From NCBI RefSeq assembly GCF_025165815.1, contig NZ_JAFFZE010000023.1, positions 172,191 through 236,190 of the forward strand: a stretch of DNA of 64,000 nt, in the 5' to 3' direction. Below are positions 44,983 to 52,659 of the stretch, piece after piece. Every line of letters begins with the position of its first letter. The stretch's first letter is position 1. This DNA comes from Actinophytocola gossypii. GTDB taxonomy: Bacteria; Actinomycetota; Actinomycetes; Mycobacteriales; Pseudonocardiaceae. The translations under genes and the position numbers were made by a program. Under the pieces are notes generated by a model that saw only the letters and a list, made by a program, of their open reading frames with translations, did no database searches and was not told where the DNA came from.

Positions 44983-45715
44983 CGTCGATCACGATCGTCT
45001 GGCCGTTGATGTTGGTGTCCTCCAGCAACAGCATGCGCACGACGGGCACGACCTCCTCCGGCGTGGTCAGCCGCCCGGACGGGGTCCGCCGCAGGATCGC
45101 GTCGAGCTGGTTCTGGCCGAGCACCGCGGACATCTCGGAGGCGAAGAAGCCAGGAGCCACCGCGTTCGCCAGGACCCGGCCGGAGAACTCCCTGGCGAGC
45201 GACCGGGTCGCGGCGTCCAGGCCGCCCTTGGTCGCGGAGTAGGCCACCAGTCCGGGGTACCCGCGCTGTCCGCAGATCGACGTCACGTTGACCAGCCGGC
45301 CGCGCCCGCCCTTGCCGAGCAGGCGGCGCAGCCAGAACCGGGTGAGCAGGAGCGGCGCGGTCAGGTTCGTCTCGACGATCCGCTCGATCCGGTCAGCCGA
45401 GGTGTGCACGTGCAGCGAGTCCTGGCCGATCGCGGCGTTGTTGACCAGGGCGTCCACCACGCCGAGCTTCGCCTCGACCTCCCGGACGAAGGCCTGGCCG
45501 GCGGCGGCGTCGGTGATGTCCACCGAACCGACGTGGGAGGTCTCGGGGAAGCGGGCGGAGAGGTCGACGAGCTCGGGGGTGACCGTGCGGGCGAACGCGG
45601 CCACCCGCACCCCGCGCTCGAGGAGATCGGCGACCATGGCCAGGCCGAGGCCGCGCGAGGCACCGGAGACCAGCGCGACGGTCGCCGGCGGCACCGGGGT
45701 GAGCTCGTCAGACAT
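44966..45715 (-). CDS. FabG-like 3-oxoacyl-ACP reductase (SDR)
   Basis: This 249-aa classical SDR has the cofactor motif SGASRGLGLAM, NNAAIG, catalytic Ser in NVTSICGQRG and Tyr-x-x-x-Lys in YSATKGG, and a C-terminal GQTIVIDGAGSV typical of FabG. Its start overlaps the ligase stop by 8 nt. In an operon with an acyl carrier protein, it probably reduces a beta-keto group on a carrier-bound acyl chain. Confidence 0.85.
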   Translation of the reverse strand: MSDELTPVPPATVALVSGASRGLGLAMVADLLERGVRVAAFARTVTPELVDLSARFPETSHVGSVDITDAAAGQAFVREVEAKLGVVDALVNNAAIGQDSLHVHTSADRIERIVETNLTAPLLLTRFWLRRLLGKGGRGRLVNVTSICGQRGYPGLVAYSATKGGLDAATRSLAREFSGRVLANAVAPGFFASEMSAVLGQNQLDAILRRTPSGRLTTPEEVVPVVRMLLLEDTNINGQTIVIDGAGSV

Positions 45716-46919
45716 CGCTCTTCAGGGTCTCCTTCGCCGGGATGGCCGCCAGCAACCTGATCCTGCGGGGAACGCCGGGTTCGGGCAGGCGCTCCCGGCA
45801 CCACCGGCCGAGCTCGGCCTCCGTCGCCGGGTCGTCGACGGCGCCCGAGTCGAGCACCACGTCGGCCACGACGAGGCTGCCGACCAGCGGGGACCGGCGA
45901 CCGCGGACGTGCGCCCAGGCGACCTTCGGGTGGCTGTGCAGGACGTCGCGGACCACGCCGGCCGAGACCTTCGCGCCGCCGACGTTGATCTCGTCCGAGT
46001 CGAGGCGGCCGGTGATGAGCACCCGGCCGTCCTCGATCACGACCGCGTCGCCGGTACGCACCGCGCCGGCGAGGCCCGCGCCGTGGTGCGGGGAGGAGAC
46101 GACCAGCTCGCCGTCCTCGACGCCGAGGACCGGCCTGCCCTCGACGCGGCGCTCCAGCCACTCGACCGGGAAGCCGGCGCGGCCGTCGTGCACCACGATC
46201 GAGGCGCCCACCTCGGAGGACGCGTAGATCCAGGAGATCCGCGCCTCGGGGAAGACGTCGCGGAGCTGGTCCAGCACGGCCTGGTCGACCGGCTCCCCGC
46301 CGACGGTGATCTGCTCGAGCGGCACCTCGGCGAGCCGTTCCCGGTCGGCCATGATCGTCCGCCGCCAGAACGTCGGCGTGCCCGAGGCGGCGGTGACGCC
46401 GTACTCGACGCCGGCGTCGACCCAGCCGTCCAGGTCGGCCGGGTCGACCACGACGAGGTCCTGGCCGGGGGTGCCCAGGGCCAGCGTGACCACCTGCCAC
46501 CAGGCGTAGGTCCCTGGCGAGTACGGGCACAGCCAGCGTCGTGCCGGCAGCGGGCCGGAGACCGTGGTCAGCGACGACAGGGTGTGGCCGATCCGCTTGG
46601 GCCTGCCGGTCGAGCCGGAGGTGAGGAGCCACAGGCGCCCGTCCTCCGGGGCCCGTGCTGGGGCACCGCTCGTCCCGGCCACGGTGAAGCCGTCCGCGCG
46701 GAGTTCGTCCAGCAGGTCCGACCCGAGCCGCCCGGCGGCGACGACCAGCAGCTCGGCCCCGGTCCGGGCGTGTGCCAGCACGGGCGCGAGCGCGTCGAAG
46801 GAGGAGTGCACGGCGACCACGGCCGGTGCGGGGAGGTCGACGTGCGGGAGGTCCGCCCAGGTCGTCCGGGTGCCGGTCCGGACGTCGACGAGGAGGTTGC
46901 CCGCTCCGGCCGGGTTCAC
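45708..46919 (-). CDS. ANL-superfamily acyl-adenylating ligase (acyl-ACP/CoA synthetase-like)
   Basis: This 403-aa enzyme is shorter than most ANL members (about 500). The P-loop-like motif LLTSGSTGRPKRI (A3), the TGD motif (RTGDAVVIEDGRVLITGRLDSDEINVGG, given here by its A7-A8 features) and a C-terminal lysine (KETLKSDV) are visible, so both half-reactions may be retained. It would activate a carboxylic acid as AMP ester and load it on the adjacent carrier protein. The GTG at 46919 overlaps the ACP stop (GTGA). Confidence 0.82.
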   Translation of the reverse strand: MNPAGAGNLLVDVRTGTRTTWADLPHVDLPAPAVVAVHSSFDALAPVLAHARTGAELLVVAAGRLGSDLLDELRADGFTVAGTSGAPARAPEDGRLWLLTSGSTGRPKRIGHTLSSLTTVSGPLPARRWLCPYSPGTYAWWQVVTLALGTPGQDLVVVDPADLDGWVDAGVEYGVTAASGTPTFWRRTIMADRERLAEVPLEQITVGGEPVDQAVLDQLRDVFPEARISWIYASSEVGASIVVHDGRAGFPVEWLERRVEGRPVLGVEDGELVVSSPHHGAGLAGAVRTGDAVVIEDGRVLITGRLDSDEINVGGAKVSAGVVRDVLHSHPKVAWAHVRGRRSPLVGSLVVADVVLDSGAVDDPATEAELGRWCRERLPEPGVPRRIRLLAAIPAKETLKSDV

Positions 46920-47164
46920 TGGTCCGCGATCTCCGTCATCAGGTTCAGCACGTCGCCCACGGTCCTGATCTGGCGCAGTCCGGCGGCGTCGAAGTTCAGC
47001 TCGTCGTCGACCTCGTCCTCGACCCGCAGGACCAGCTCGGAGAAGTCAAGCGACCGGAACCCGAGGTCGGCCAGCGCGACGGTGTCGTCGTCGGGTAGGG
47101 ACTTCCCCTGGGCGCCGAGGACCTCGCCCATCAGCGTCCGGACGCGATCTCGGGACACGTGCAT
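46916..47164 (-). CDS. Acyl carrier protein
   Basis: This 82-aa acidic helical carrier has the phosphopantetheine attachment serine in LGFRSLDFSEL, where Arg-Ser replaces the usual Asp-Ser. The surrounding helices (VLRVEDEVDDELNF) fit the ACP fold. It is the first gene of the four-gene operon and is divergent from an acetyltransferase 55 bp away. The altered DSL motif hints at a dedicated transferase, perhaps the small PPTase-like protein at the operon's end. Confidence 0.87.
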   Translation of the reverse strand: MHVSRDRVRTLMGEVLGAQGKSLPDDDTVALADLGFRSLDFSELVLRVEDEVDDELNFDAAGLRQIRTVGDVLNLMTEIADQ

Positions 47165-47219
47165 GGCCCGCAGACTAGCGTTGCGGCGGAACGGTCATCC
47201 GACCCACCAGGAGGCAGGC

Positions 47220-47732
47220 ATGCTGCGTCCCGCCGAGGAGCGCGACGTGGAGGCCATGCGTGCGTGGCGCAACCAGGATGCCAACCGCGAGGTCAGCATC
47301 AACTCGCACGTGATCGGCGCGGCCGAGCACCGGGCGTGGTGGGAGCGGGTGCGGTCGGACCGGACCCGGCGGGTTCTCGTCTTCGAGTACGACGGCCGCC
47401 CGCTGGGCGTGGTGAACTTCTTCGACATCGACATCGACATCGACGCCGGCTCCGCGCACTGGGGTTTCTTCCTGGACAACGAGACCACCACCGCCGAGGG
47501 CACCGCGATGCTGGCCTGGATGGCGGTGATGCGGGAGGCCACGGACTACGCGTTCACCGAGCTCGGGGTCGACGTGCTGCGCGGCGAGGTGCTTGCCGAC
47601 AACGAGGCGGTGCGGGTGATGAACCGCCGGTTCCGGTTCACCGAAGGTGATCCCGAGGCGCGCGAGGCGGACGGGCGGACCATCACGGTCATCCCGATCA
47701 GCCTGCGTCGCGAGGACCGCCGGCGGCGGTGA
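47220..47732 (+). CDS. GNAT acetyltransferase, PseH-like
   Basis: This 170-aa protein has the layout of PseH-type sugar-amine N-acetyltransferases: LRPAEERDVEAMRAWRN, HRAWWERV, the beta-strand GVVNFFDID, AHWGFFLD and a C-terminal NEAVRVMNRRFRF. An AGGAGG box lies 5 nt before the ATG. A hexanucleotide repeat (gacatc) encodes Asp-Ile repeats at about 70-75. It is divergent from the ACP operon; the shared promoter region suggests the acyl donor may be carrier-bound rather than acetyl-CoA, but that is inference. Confidence 0.82.
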   Translation: MLRPAEERDVEAMRAWRNQDANREVSINSHVIGAAEHRAWWERVRSDRTRRVLVFEYDGRPLGVVNFFDIDIDIDAGSAHWGFFLDNETTTAEGTAMLAWMAVMREATDYAFTELGVDVLRGEVLADNEAVRVMNRRFRFTEGDPEAREADGRTITVIPISLRREDRRRR

Positions 47733-47790
47733 TGCCGCGCTCCGGCCCGAGGGCTCAGCGGGGTCCCGCGTCGCCCGTGGCCGCCCGAAC

Positions 47791-48126
47791 CTACGGCGAG
47801 GTGATCCACACGGTGCAGTCGGCGCAGCCCTTGTGGTGGGCCACCTCGATGCCCTTGGCGGGGTCGATCGTGATCTTGGACGGGTCGTGTTGCCAGGAGC
47901 CCCACTTCCCGCCGGACTTCACCCGGAGCCAGGCGTGGCCCGCACAGGAGCTACCGCTCTTGCGGGTGTAGGCGTAGTCCCCGTTGTTCGCGGTGTACGC
48001 CATGTAGGTGGTCTTCTTCCCGTCGCAGACGCGGGTGATCTCCACGCCGTAGGCATGCGCCGGGACGGCCATCAGACCGAGCATGGTCACGGTCACGGCC
48101 AACACGGCCCCGATGCGTGCTTTCAT
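47791..48126 (-). CDS. Small secreted Cys-containing protein, unknown function
   Basis: This 111-aa protein has a clear signal peptide (MKARIGAVLAVTVTMLGLM, cleavage near AHA-Y at about 25). The mature part of about 86 residues has four Cys (VCDGK, SSCAGH, GCADC) that could form two disulfides, plus a WLRVKSGGKWGSW strand. The ATG at 48126 follows an AAGGGGG box. Family not recognised; small secreted disulfide proteins of this size include inhibitors and antimicrobial factors. Confidence 0.75.
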   Translation of the reverse strand: MKARIGAVLAVTVTMLGLMAVPAHAYGVEITRVCDGKKTTYMAYTANNGDYAYTRKSGSSCAGHAWLRVKSGGKWGSWQHDPSKITIDPAKGIEVAHHKGCADCTVWITSP

Positions 48127-48222
48127 TCGCCAACCCCCTTGGTTCGTCGGAACGATCTCCCCCGGGGCGACCACAAGTGACGGTCCCCCCCCGGCCTCGT
48201 GGTCAGCGTAGGAACGGGACGA

Positions 48223-48260
48223 CCGCGGTGCTGTCAGGCGAACACCGGACAGCACCGCGG
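48223..48260 (-). terminator. 13-bp perfect hairpin after the tripeptidyl-aminopeptidase gene
   Basis: The arms CCGCGGTGCTGTC and GACAGCACCGCGG are perfectly complementary with a 12-nt loop, starting 14 nt past the stop codon of the hydrolase on the minus strand. It separates that gene from the small secreted protein gene. Confidence 0.65.
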
Positions 48261-48274
48261 TGGCCGCGCCCCGG

Positions 48275-49984
48275 TCAGTGCCAGAGGGAGCGGTGCGCGA
48301 AGGCGTCGGTGAGGCGGGCCTCCTTGCTGTCCGACGGGGAGTTCCCGGCGTGCGTGGGCGCGTCGTCGGGCGGCACCGGGGGCGGCGGGGCGGCGGCGCA
48401 CTCCGACCTGGACGGCGGGAGCACGCCGTCGATCAGGTACTTGTCGATCTTGTCGGTCACGCAGGTGTTGGCGCCGTAGTGGCCGTGCATGCCGCTGTCG
48501 CGGACGGAGATCAGCTGGTTCCCCAGCTCCGCAGCCATCGCGGGGCCGCCGTCGTACTGGGTGGCCGGGTCGCCGTCGCCCTGGATCACGACGCCGGTCG
48601 GGTAGCCGTCGCGCTCCAGCGACACCAGCGGCTCCGGCGGGGTGAAGGACCGGAACGTGCAGTTGGTCGGCGCGGCACCGATCACGCCGCTGCCGTTGTT
48701 GTCCGCGTACGGGTAGCGGTCGCGGTACCGGCGCATGTCCTCGTAGTAGGTCTCCAGGTCGGTCGGCCAGTCCGCCTCGCAGGTGACCGTGTCGTACACG
48801 CCGGGGTCGACCTCGCGGATTCCGTCCTCGTACAGCATCCCGATCGCGGTGCTGGTGTCCTCGGACAGCGCGGTGCCCTCCGACGCCGCCCGCCGGACCT
48901 CCGCCACCACCTCGGCGGTGACGTCCCAGACCGGCCGGGACTGGGTGGCCATGGCCAGGAACCGGTCCAGTGCGCCGCGGTCGAACTCCTTCGGCCAGAA
49001 GCCGGGCCAGTCGTCGGGCCGCTCGCGGTCCAGCGGGACCGCCCGGTCGGCGAGTTCGGCGGCCAGGGCCTCGGCGGTGGCGAGCACCTCGTCGCGGGTG
49101 GTGCCCAGGTGGTAGGTGTCCTCGCGTTCGGCGACCCACGCGGCCCACTGCTCGACGTTGAACCGGACCCCCACGGACTGCTGGAGGGCCTGTTCGCGCC
49201 AGAGCCAGTCGGGGTGGATCGACGAGTCGAGGACGCTGCGGTTCAGGCCTTCGGGGAACAGGCTGCCGTAGACCGCGCCCAGGTAGGTGCCGTAGGAGTA
49301 GCCCAGGTAGTTGATCTTCCGCTCGCCGAGGACGGCGCGGATGACGTCCATGTCCCTGGCGGTGTTGGCCGTGTTGACGTGCGGCCGCATGCCGCCGCCC
49401 GCGCGCCGGCAGGCGTCCTCACGCGCCCTGGCGTAGGCGGCGTAGGCGGCGAACTCGTCGTCGCTCGGCCGGGTGTCGCGGGGCCTGGGGTCCGGGACGT
49501 GTTCGCAGTACAGCCGCGAGGAACGGCCGACGCCCCTCGGGTCGAAGCCGATCAGGTCGAAGTGCTCGGCGATTCCGAAATCCCTGGCGCCCAGCGGCAT
49601 GGACAGGCCGCCGCCGCCGGGACCACCGGGGTTCAGCAGCAGCACCCCCTTGCGGTCCTCTTGCTCACCGGCCCTGATCCGGCTGATCTGGATCTCCAGG
49701 CTGCCGTCCTCGGGTGCCCGGTAGTCCAGCGGCACGGTCACCATCGCGCACTCCATGAGGCCCCACTGGCCCTTCCACGGATCGATGATGATGCCGTCCT
49801 CCCATTCCTCCGAGGGATCCGGCGGTGGCGGTTCCGGACACCGCTGCCACTCGACCGGCTGGTCGTAGAACTCCGCCAGCCCGTCCGCGGCGGCGCCGGT
49901 CGGGGTCACCACGGTCACCAACCCCGCCGTCACCCCGGCCACGAGTACGGCCCCCGCGAGGGCCTTGCGCCGTGCTCTGTTCAC
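48275..49984 (-). CDS. Secreted alpha/beta hydrolase, tripeptidyl aminopeptidase type
   Basis: This exported serine hydrolase (569 aa) has a signal peptide of about 33 residues, the oxyanion region LLNPGGPGGGGLSM, FDPRGVG, the nucleophile elbow GYSYG, an Asp in IQGDGDPATQY and the His in SGMHGHYG near the C-terminal TAP domain. Family members remove tripeptides from secreted proteins or act as esterases. A Pro-rich tail follows the last Cys. The GTG at 49984 has a GGGAGGAG box. It is divergent from a two-component system and probably its target. Confidence 0.9.
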   Translation of the reverse strand: MNRARRKALAGAVLVAGVTAGLVTVVTPTGAAADGLAEFYDQPVEWQRCPEPPPPDPSEEWEDGIIIDPWKGQWGLMECAMVTVPLDYRAPEDGSLEIQISRIRAGEQEDRKGVLLLNPGGPGGGGLSMPLGARDFGIAEHFDLIGFDPRGVGRSSRLYCEHVPDPRPRDTRPSDDEFAAYAAYARAREDACRRAGGGMRPHVNTANTARDMDVIRAVLGERKINYLGYSYGTYLGAVYGSLFPEGLNRSVLDSSIHPDWLWREQALQQSVGVRFNVEQWAAWVAEREDTYHLGTTRDEVLATAEALAAELADRAVPLDRERPDDWPGFWPKEFDRGALDRFLAMATQSRPVWDVTAEVVAEVRRAASEGTALSEDTSTAIGMLYEDGIREVDPGVYDTVTCEADWPTDLETYYEDMRRYRDRYPYADNNGSGVIGAAPTNCTFRSFTPPEPLVSLERDGYPTGVVIQGDGDPATQYDGGPAMAAELGNQLISVRDSGMHGHYGANTCVTDKIDKYLIDGVLPPSRSECAAAPPPPVPPDDAPTHAGNSPSDSKEARLTDAFAHRSLWH

Positions 49985-50034
49985 CGTTCGTGCTCCTCCC
50001 TGCTCGATCTCGGTGACCGGACGGTATGGACGGT

Positions 50035-50082
50035 GGTGTTTCACGGCCATTTCGCCGCCGGGCGTTATGCCGGTGAAACACC
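50035..50082. promoter_or_regulatory. Inverted repeat GGTGTTTCAC...GTGAAACACC between hydrolase and regulator
   Basis: Perfect 10-bp arms (50035-50044, 50073-50082) are separated by 28 bp; the match extends to 13 of 15 bp. It lies between divergent promoters, a likely site for the adjacent response regulator. Confidence 0.5.
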
Positions 50083-50102
50083 GGCGTCGTTAGCGTGCCG
50101 GC

Positions 50103-50771
50103 ATGCGGGTGCTGGTCGCGGAGGACGAGGAGACGCTCGCCGGGTACATCGCGGAGGGCCTGCGGGACCGGTCGATGGCGGTCGACGTCGCGCACGACGG
50201 CACCAGCGCGTTGGACAAGCTCGGCACCGAGAGCTACGACGTGGTGGTGCTGGACCGGGACCTGCCCGGCGTCCCGGGCGACGAGATCTGCCGGCACCTG
50301 GTCGACCGCGGCGGACACACCCGGGTGCTGATGCTCACCGCGCTCGCCGACGTCGCCGACCGGGTCGCCGGCCTGCGCCTGGGTGCCGACGACTACCTGG
50401 GCAAGCCGTTCGACTTCGACGAGCTCGTCGCCCGGCTCGACGCGCTCGGTCGCCGGACCCGCCCGGCGGTGCCGCCGGTGCTACGCCGGCACGGCGTCAC
50501 GCTCGACTCGGCACACCGCGAGGTGCGCCGCGACGGGCGGCCGATCGCCCTGTCCAACAAGGAGTTCGGCGTGCTGTCCACTCTGATGGCAGCGTCCGGG
50601 GCGATCGTCAGCGCGGAGGAGCTGCTGCGCGTCGTGTGGGACGAGCACGCCGACCCGTTCACCAACGCGGTACGGGTGACGATGTGCCGGCTGCGCGCGA
50701 AGCTCGGCGAGCCAGGGGTGATCGACACCCTGCCCGGGGTCGGCTACCGGATGGGCGGCCCGGGGTGCTGA
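50103..50771 (+). CDS. OmpR-family response regulator (CutR/VanR-like)
   Basis: This 222-aa regulator has phospho-acceptor Asp51 (VVVLDRDLPG), acidic residues VAEDEE and Lys in YLGKPFD. The winged-helix output domain (about 125-220) contains LSNKEFGVLSTLM and ends LPGVGYRM. The LDRDLPG wording is typical of CutR-type regulators. The kinase gene overlaps its 3' end by 7 nt. Confidence 0.92.
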   Translation: MRVLVAEDEETLAGYIAEGLRDRSMAVDVAHDGTSALDKLGTESYDVVVLDRDLPGVPGDEICRHLVDRGGHTRVLMLTALADVADRVAGLRLGADDYLGKPFDFDELVARLDALGRRTRPAVPPVLRRHGVTLDSAHREVRRDGRPIALSNKEFGVLSTLMAASGAIVSAEELLRVVWDEHADPFTNAVRVTMCRLRAKLGEPGVIDTLPGVGYRMGGPGC

Positions 50772-51910
50772 GCCGGCTCACGCTGCGCTGGCGGCTCACG
50801 CTGCTGCACACCGCCGTGTTCGTGGTCGCGGCCGCCGTCGTGGTCGTGCTGGTCTACCTGCAGAACCGGGTGATCATCATGAACATCGACGTGTCCGGCG
50901 AGGCGGGCCCGATGGGGTCCACCGGCCGGGCGACCGGGCGGGAGGGGGAGCCGACCGAGGCGATCGCCATCCAGCGGAACGAGGCGTTGGGGAGCCTGCT
51001 GACGCAGTGGATCGTCGCGCTGGCCGCGGTGACCGTGCTCGCCGGGCTGCTGGCCTGGTGGGTCACCGGCCGGGTGCTGACCCGGGTCCGGCGGATGACG
51101 AACCAGGCCAGAGGCATCTCCACCGCGAACCTGCACGAGCGGATCGCGCTGCGGGGCCCGGGCGACGAGCTCAAGGAGCTGGCCGACACGTTCGACGACC
51201 TGCTCACCCGGCTCGAGAACGCGTTCGACGCGCAGTCCCGGTTCATCGCCAACGCCTCGCACGAGCTGCGCACCCCGCTCGCGGTGGCGCGCACGACACT
51301 GCAGGTCGGGCTGGCCGGCGGTGACCCGGAGCGGGTCGCCCGGGTGCGGGCGGAACTGTTGCGCAACAACGATCGCTGTGTCGCGTTGATCGACGGCCTG
51401 CTCACGCTGGCCAGAGGGGAACAGGGCGCGCACCGGCGGGAGCCCGTGGACCTCGCCGACGTGCTTCGCGGCCTAACGGCGGAGCCGGACGGGGACCCGC
51501 GCCTGCGCGTCGACGCGCCCGCCACGTGCCGGGTGCTCGGCGATCCGGTACTGCTCGCCCAACTGGTGGGCAACCTCGTCGACAACGCGACGCGCTACAA
51601 CGTGCCCGGCGGTGAGGTGCTCGTGGAGCTGGACACCGTGGGGAACCTGACGGTCGCCAACACCGGGCCGGAGGTGGGCGAGGTGGACCGGCTGTTCGAG
51701 CCGTTCCACCGGGGTGTGGTGCGGACGGGCCGGACCGGGGCGGGACTCGGGCTGTCGATCGTGCGCGCGATCGCGCTCGCGCACGGCGGTGCGGTGGACG
51801 CGCGGCCGCGGCCCGGCGGCGGTCTCGTCGTCGAGGTGTGGATCCCGCCGGGTGACACACCGGAGTGGACGCGCGGGCCGGCGGAGCCGGTATCTACTGT
51901 GGACGCATGA
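50765..51910 (+). CDS. Sensor histidine kinase (CutS-like)
   Basis: This 381-aa membrane kinase has spans at about 10-31 and 78-102 around a short outside loop of about 45 residues, then HAMP (about 103-155), HisKA (IANASHELRTPLA) and HATPase (NLVDNATRYN, RTGAGLGLSIV). The GTG at 50765 overlaps the regulator. The small outer loop suggests sensing of membrane or redox conditions rather than binding of a large ligand. Confidence 0.92.
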   Translation: MLSRLTLRWRLTLLHTAVFVVAAAVVVVLVYLQNRVIIMNIDVSGEAGPMGSTGRATGREGEPTEAIAIQRNEALGSLLTQWIVALAAVTVLAGLLAWWVTGRVLTRVRRMTNQARGISTANLHERIALRGPGDELKELADTFDDLLTRLENAFDAQSRFIANASHELRTPLAVARTTLQVGLAGGDPERVARVRAELLRNNDRCVALIDGLLTLARGEQGAHRREPVDLADVLRGLTAEPDGDPRLRVDAPATCRVLGDPVLLAQLVGNLVDNATRYNVPGGEVLVELDTVGNLTVANTGPEVGEVDRLFEPFHRGVVRTGRTGAGLGLSIVRAIALAHGGAVDARPRPGGGLVVEVWIPPGDTPEWTRGPAEPVSTVDA

Positions 51911-52353
51911 GCGAGCGGCGGATTTCGGCGACGCGCGTGGTCGACGCGCCGGCCGAACGGATCTTCGACCTCCTCGCCGATCCGGCGAAACACCCGCTGA
52001 TCGACGGCTCCGGCACGGTGCGCGGGTCGCGGAGCACCGGGCCGAGACGGCTGGAGCTCGGCTCCCGGTTCGGCATGGACATGCGGATCGGGCTGCCGTA
52101 CAGGATCCTCAACACGGTGGTCGAGTTCGAGGAGGGCAGGCTGATCGCCTGGCGGCACTTCTCCGGGCACCGGTGGCGCTGGCGGCTGCGTGACCTCGGC
52201 GACGGCCGTACCGAGGTGACCGAGACGTTCGACTGGTCGACCGCCCGGTTCCCGCGTGGTATCGAGCTGCTGGGCTTCCCGGAGCGCAACCGGAAGGGCA
52301 TCGAGGCGACTCTGGAGCGGCTCGGCCGGGTCGTGCGGAGCGAGGAGCGCTGA
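51907..52353 (+). CDS. SRPBCC-fold (polyketide cyclase/START-like) protein
   Basis: This 148-aa single-domain protein opens with the pattern RVVDAPAERIFDLLADPAKH, followed by the GSRFGMDM strand and the C-terminal helix. It probably binds a hydrophobic ligand; related proteins are often annotated as dimethyladenosine-like or cyclase-like without proof. Its ATG overlaps the kinase stop (ATGA), so it is in the same operon. Confidence 0.85.
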   Translation: MSERRISATRVVDAPAERIFDLLADPAKHPLIDGSGTVRGSRSTGPRRLELGSRFGMDMRIGLPYRILNTVVEFEEGRLIAWRHFSGHRWRWRLRDLGDGRTEVTETFDWSTARFPRGIELLGFPERNRKGIEATLERLGRVVRSEER

Positions 52354-52359
52354 GCGGCG

Positions 52360-52659
52360 TCAGCGGCGGCCGGTGGCGAGGATCGTCGGGTGCACGAGGT
52401 AGTAGCCGGGGTCGTCGAGGACGTAGCGGGGGCTGCCGGGCGTGAGCAGCTCGATCGCCTCCGCGATGTCCGCGTCGGACATGCCGGCCGCGGACCGCCG
52501 CAGCTCCGGCCACACCGCCGACCCGAGGTAGGGCCGCACGCTCGGGTCCGCGTCGACGGGGAAACCGACCCGCCTCTCGACGGCGGGCGCGACGAACTCG
52601 CGGTTCGTCCGCAGGTAGGCGGTCAGCGCTGCCAGGGCGTCCGGTGTGGACCCGGTCAT
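52360..52659 (-). CDS. Small hypothetical protein
   Basis: This 99-aa protein is soluble, with no signal peptide and a Tyr/Pro-rich C-terminus (DDPGYYLVHPTIL). It overlaps the stop of the surface-protein gene before it (ATGA), so it belongs to the operon with the Zur-like box at 55.8 kb. Family not recognised. Confidence 0.65.
   Translation of the reverse strand: MTGSTPDALAALTAYLRTNREFVAPAVERRVGFPVDADPSVRPYLGSAVWPELRRSAAGMSDADIAEAIELLTPGSPRYVLDDPGYYLVHPTILATGRR

Noticed and set aside
47424..47447. gacatc hexamer repeats in the GNAT gene as a phase-variation element
   Set aside because: Six-base units preserve the frame, so length change would not switch the gene off.
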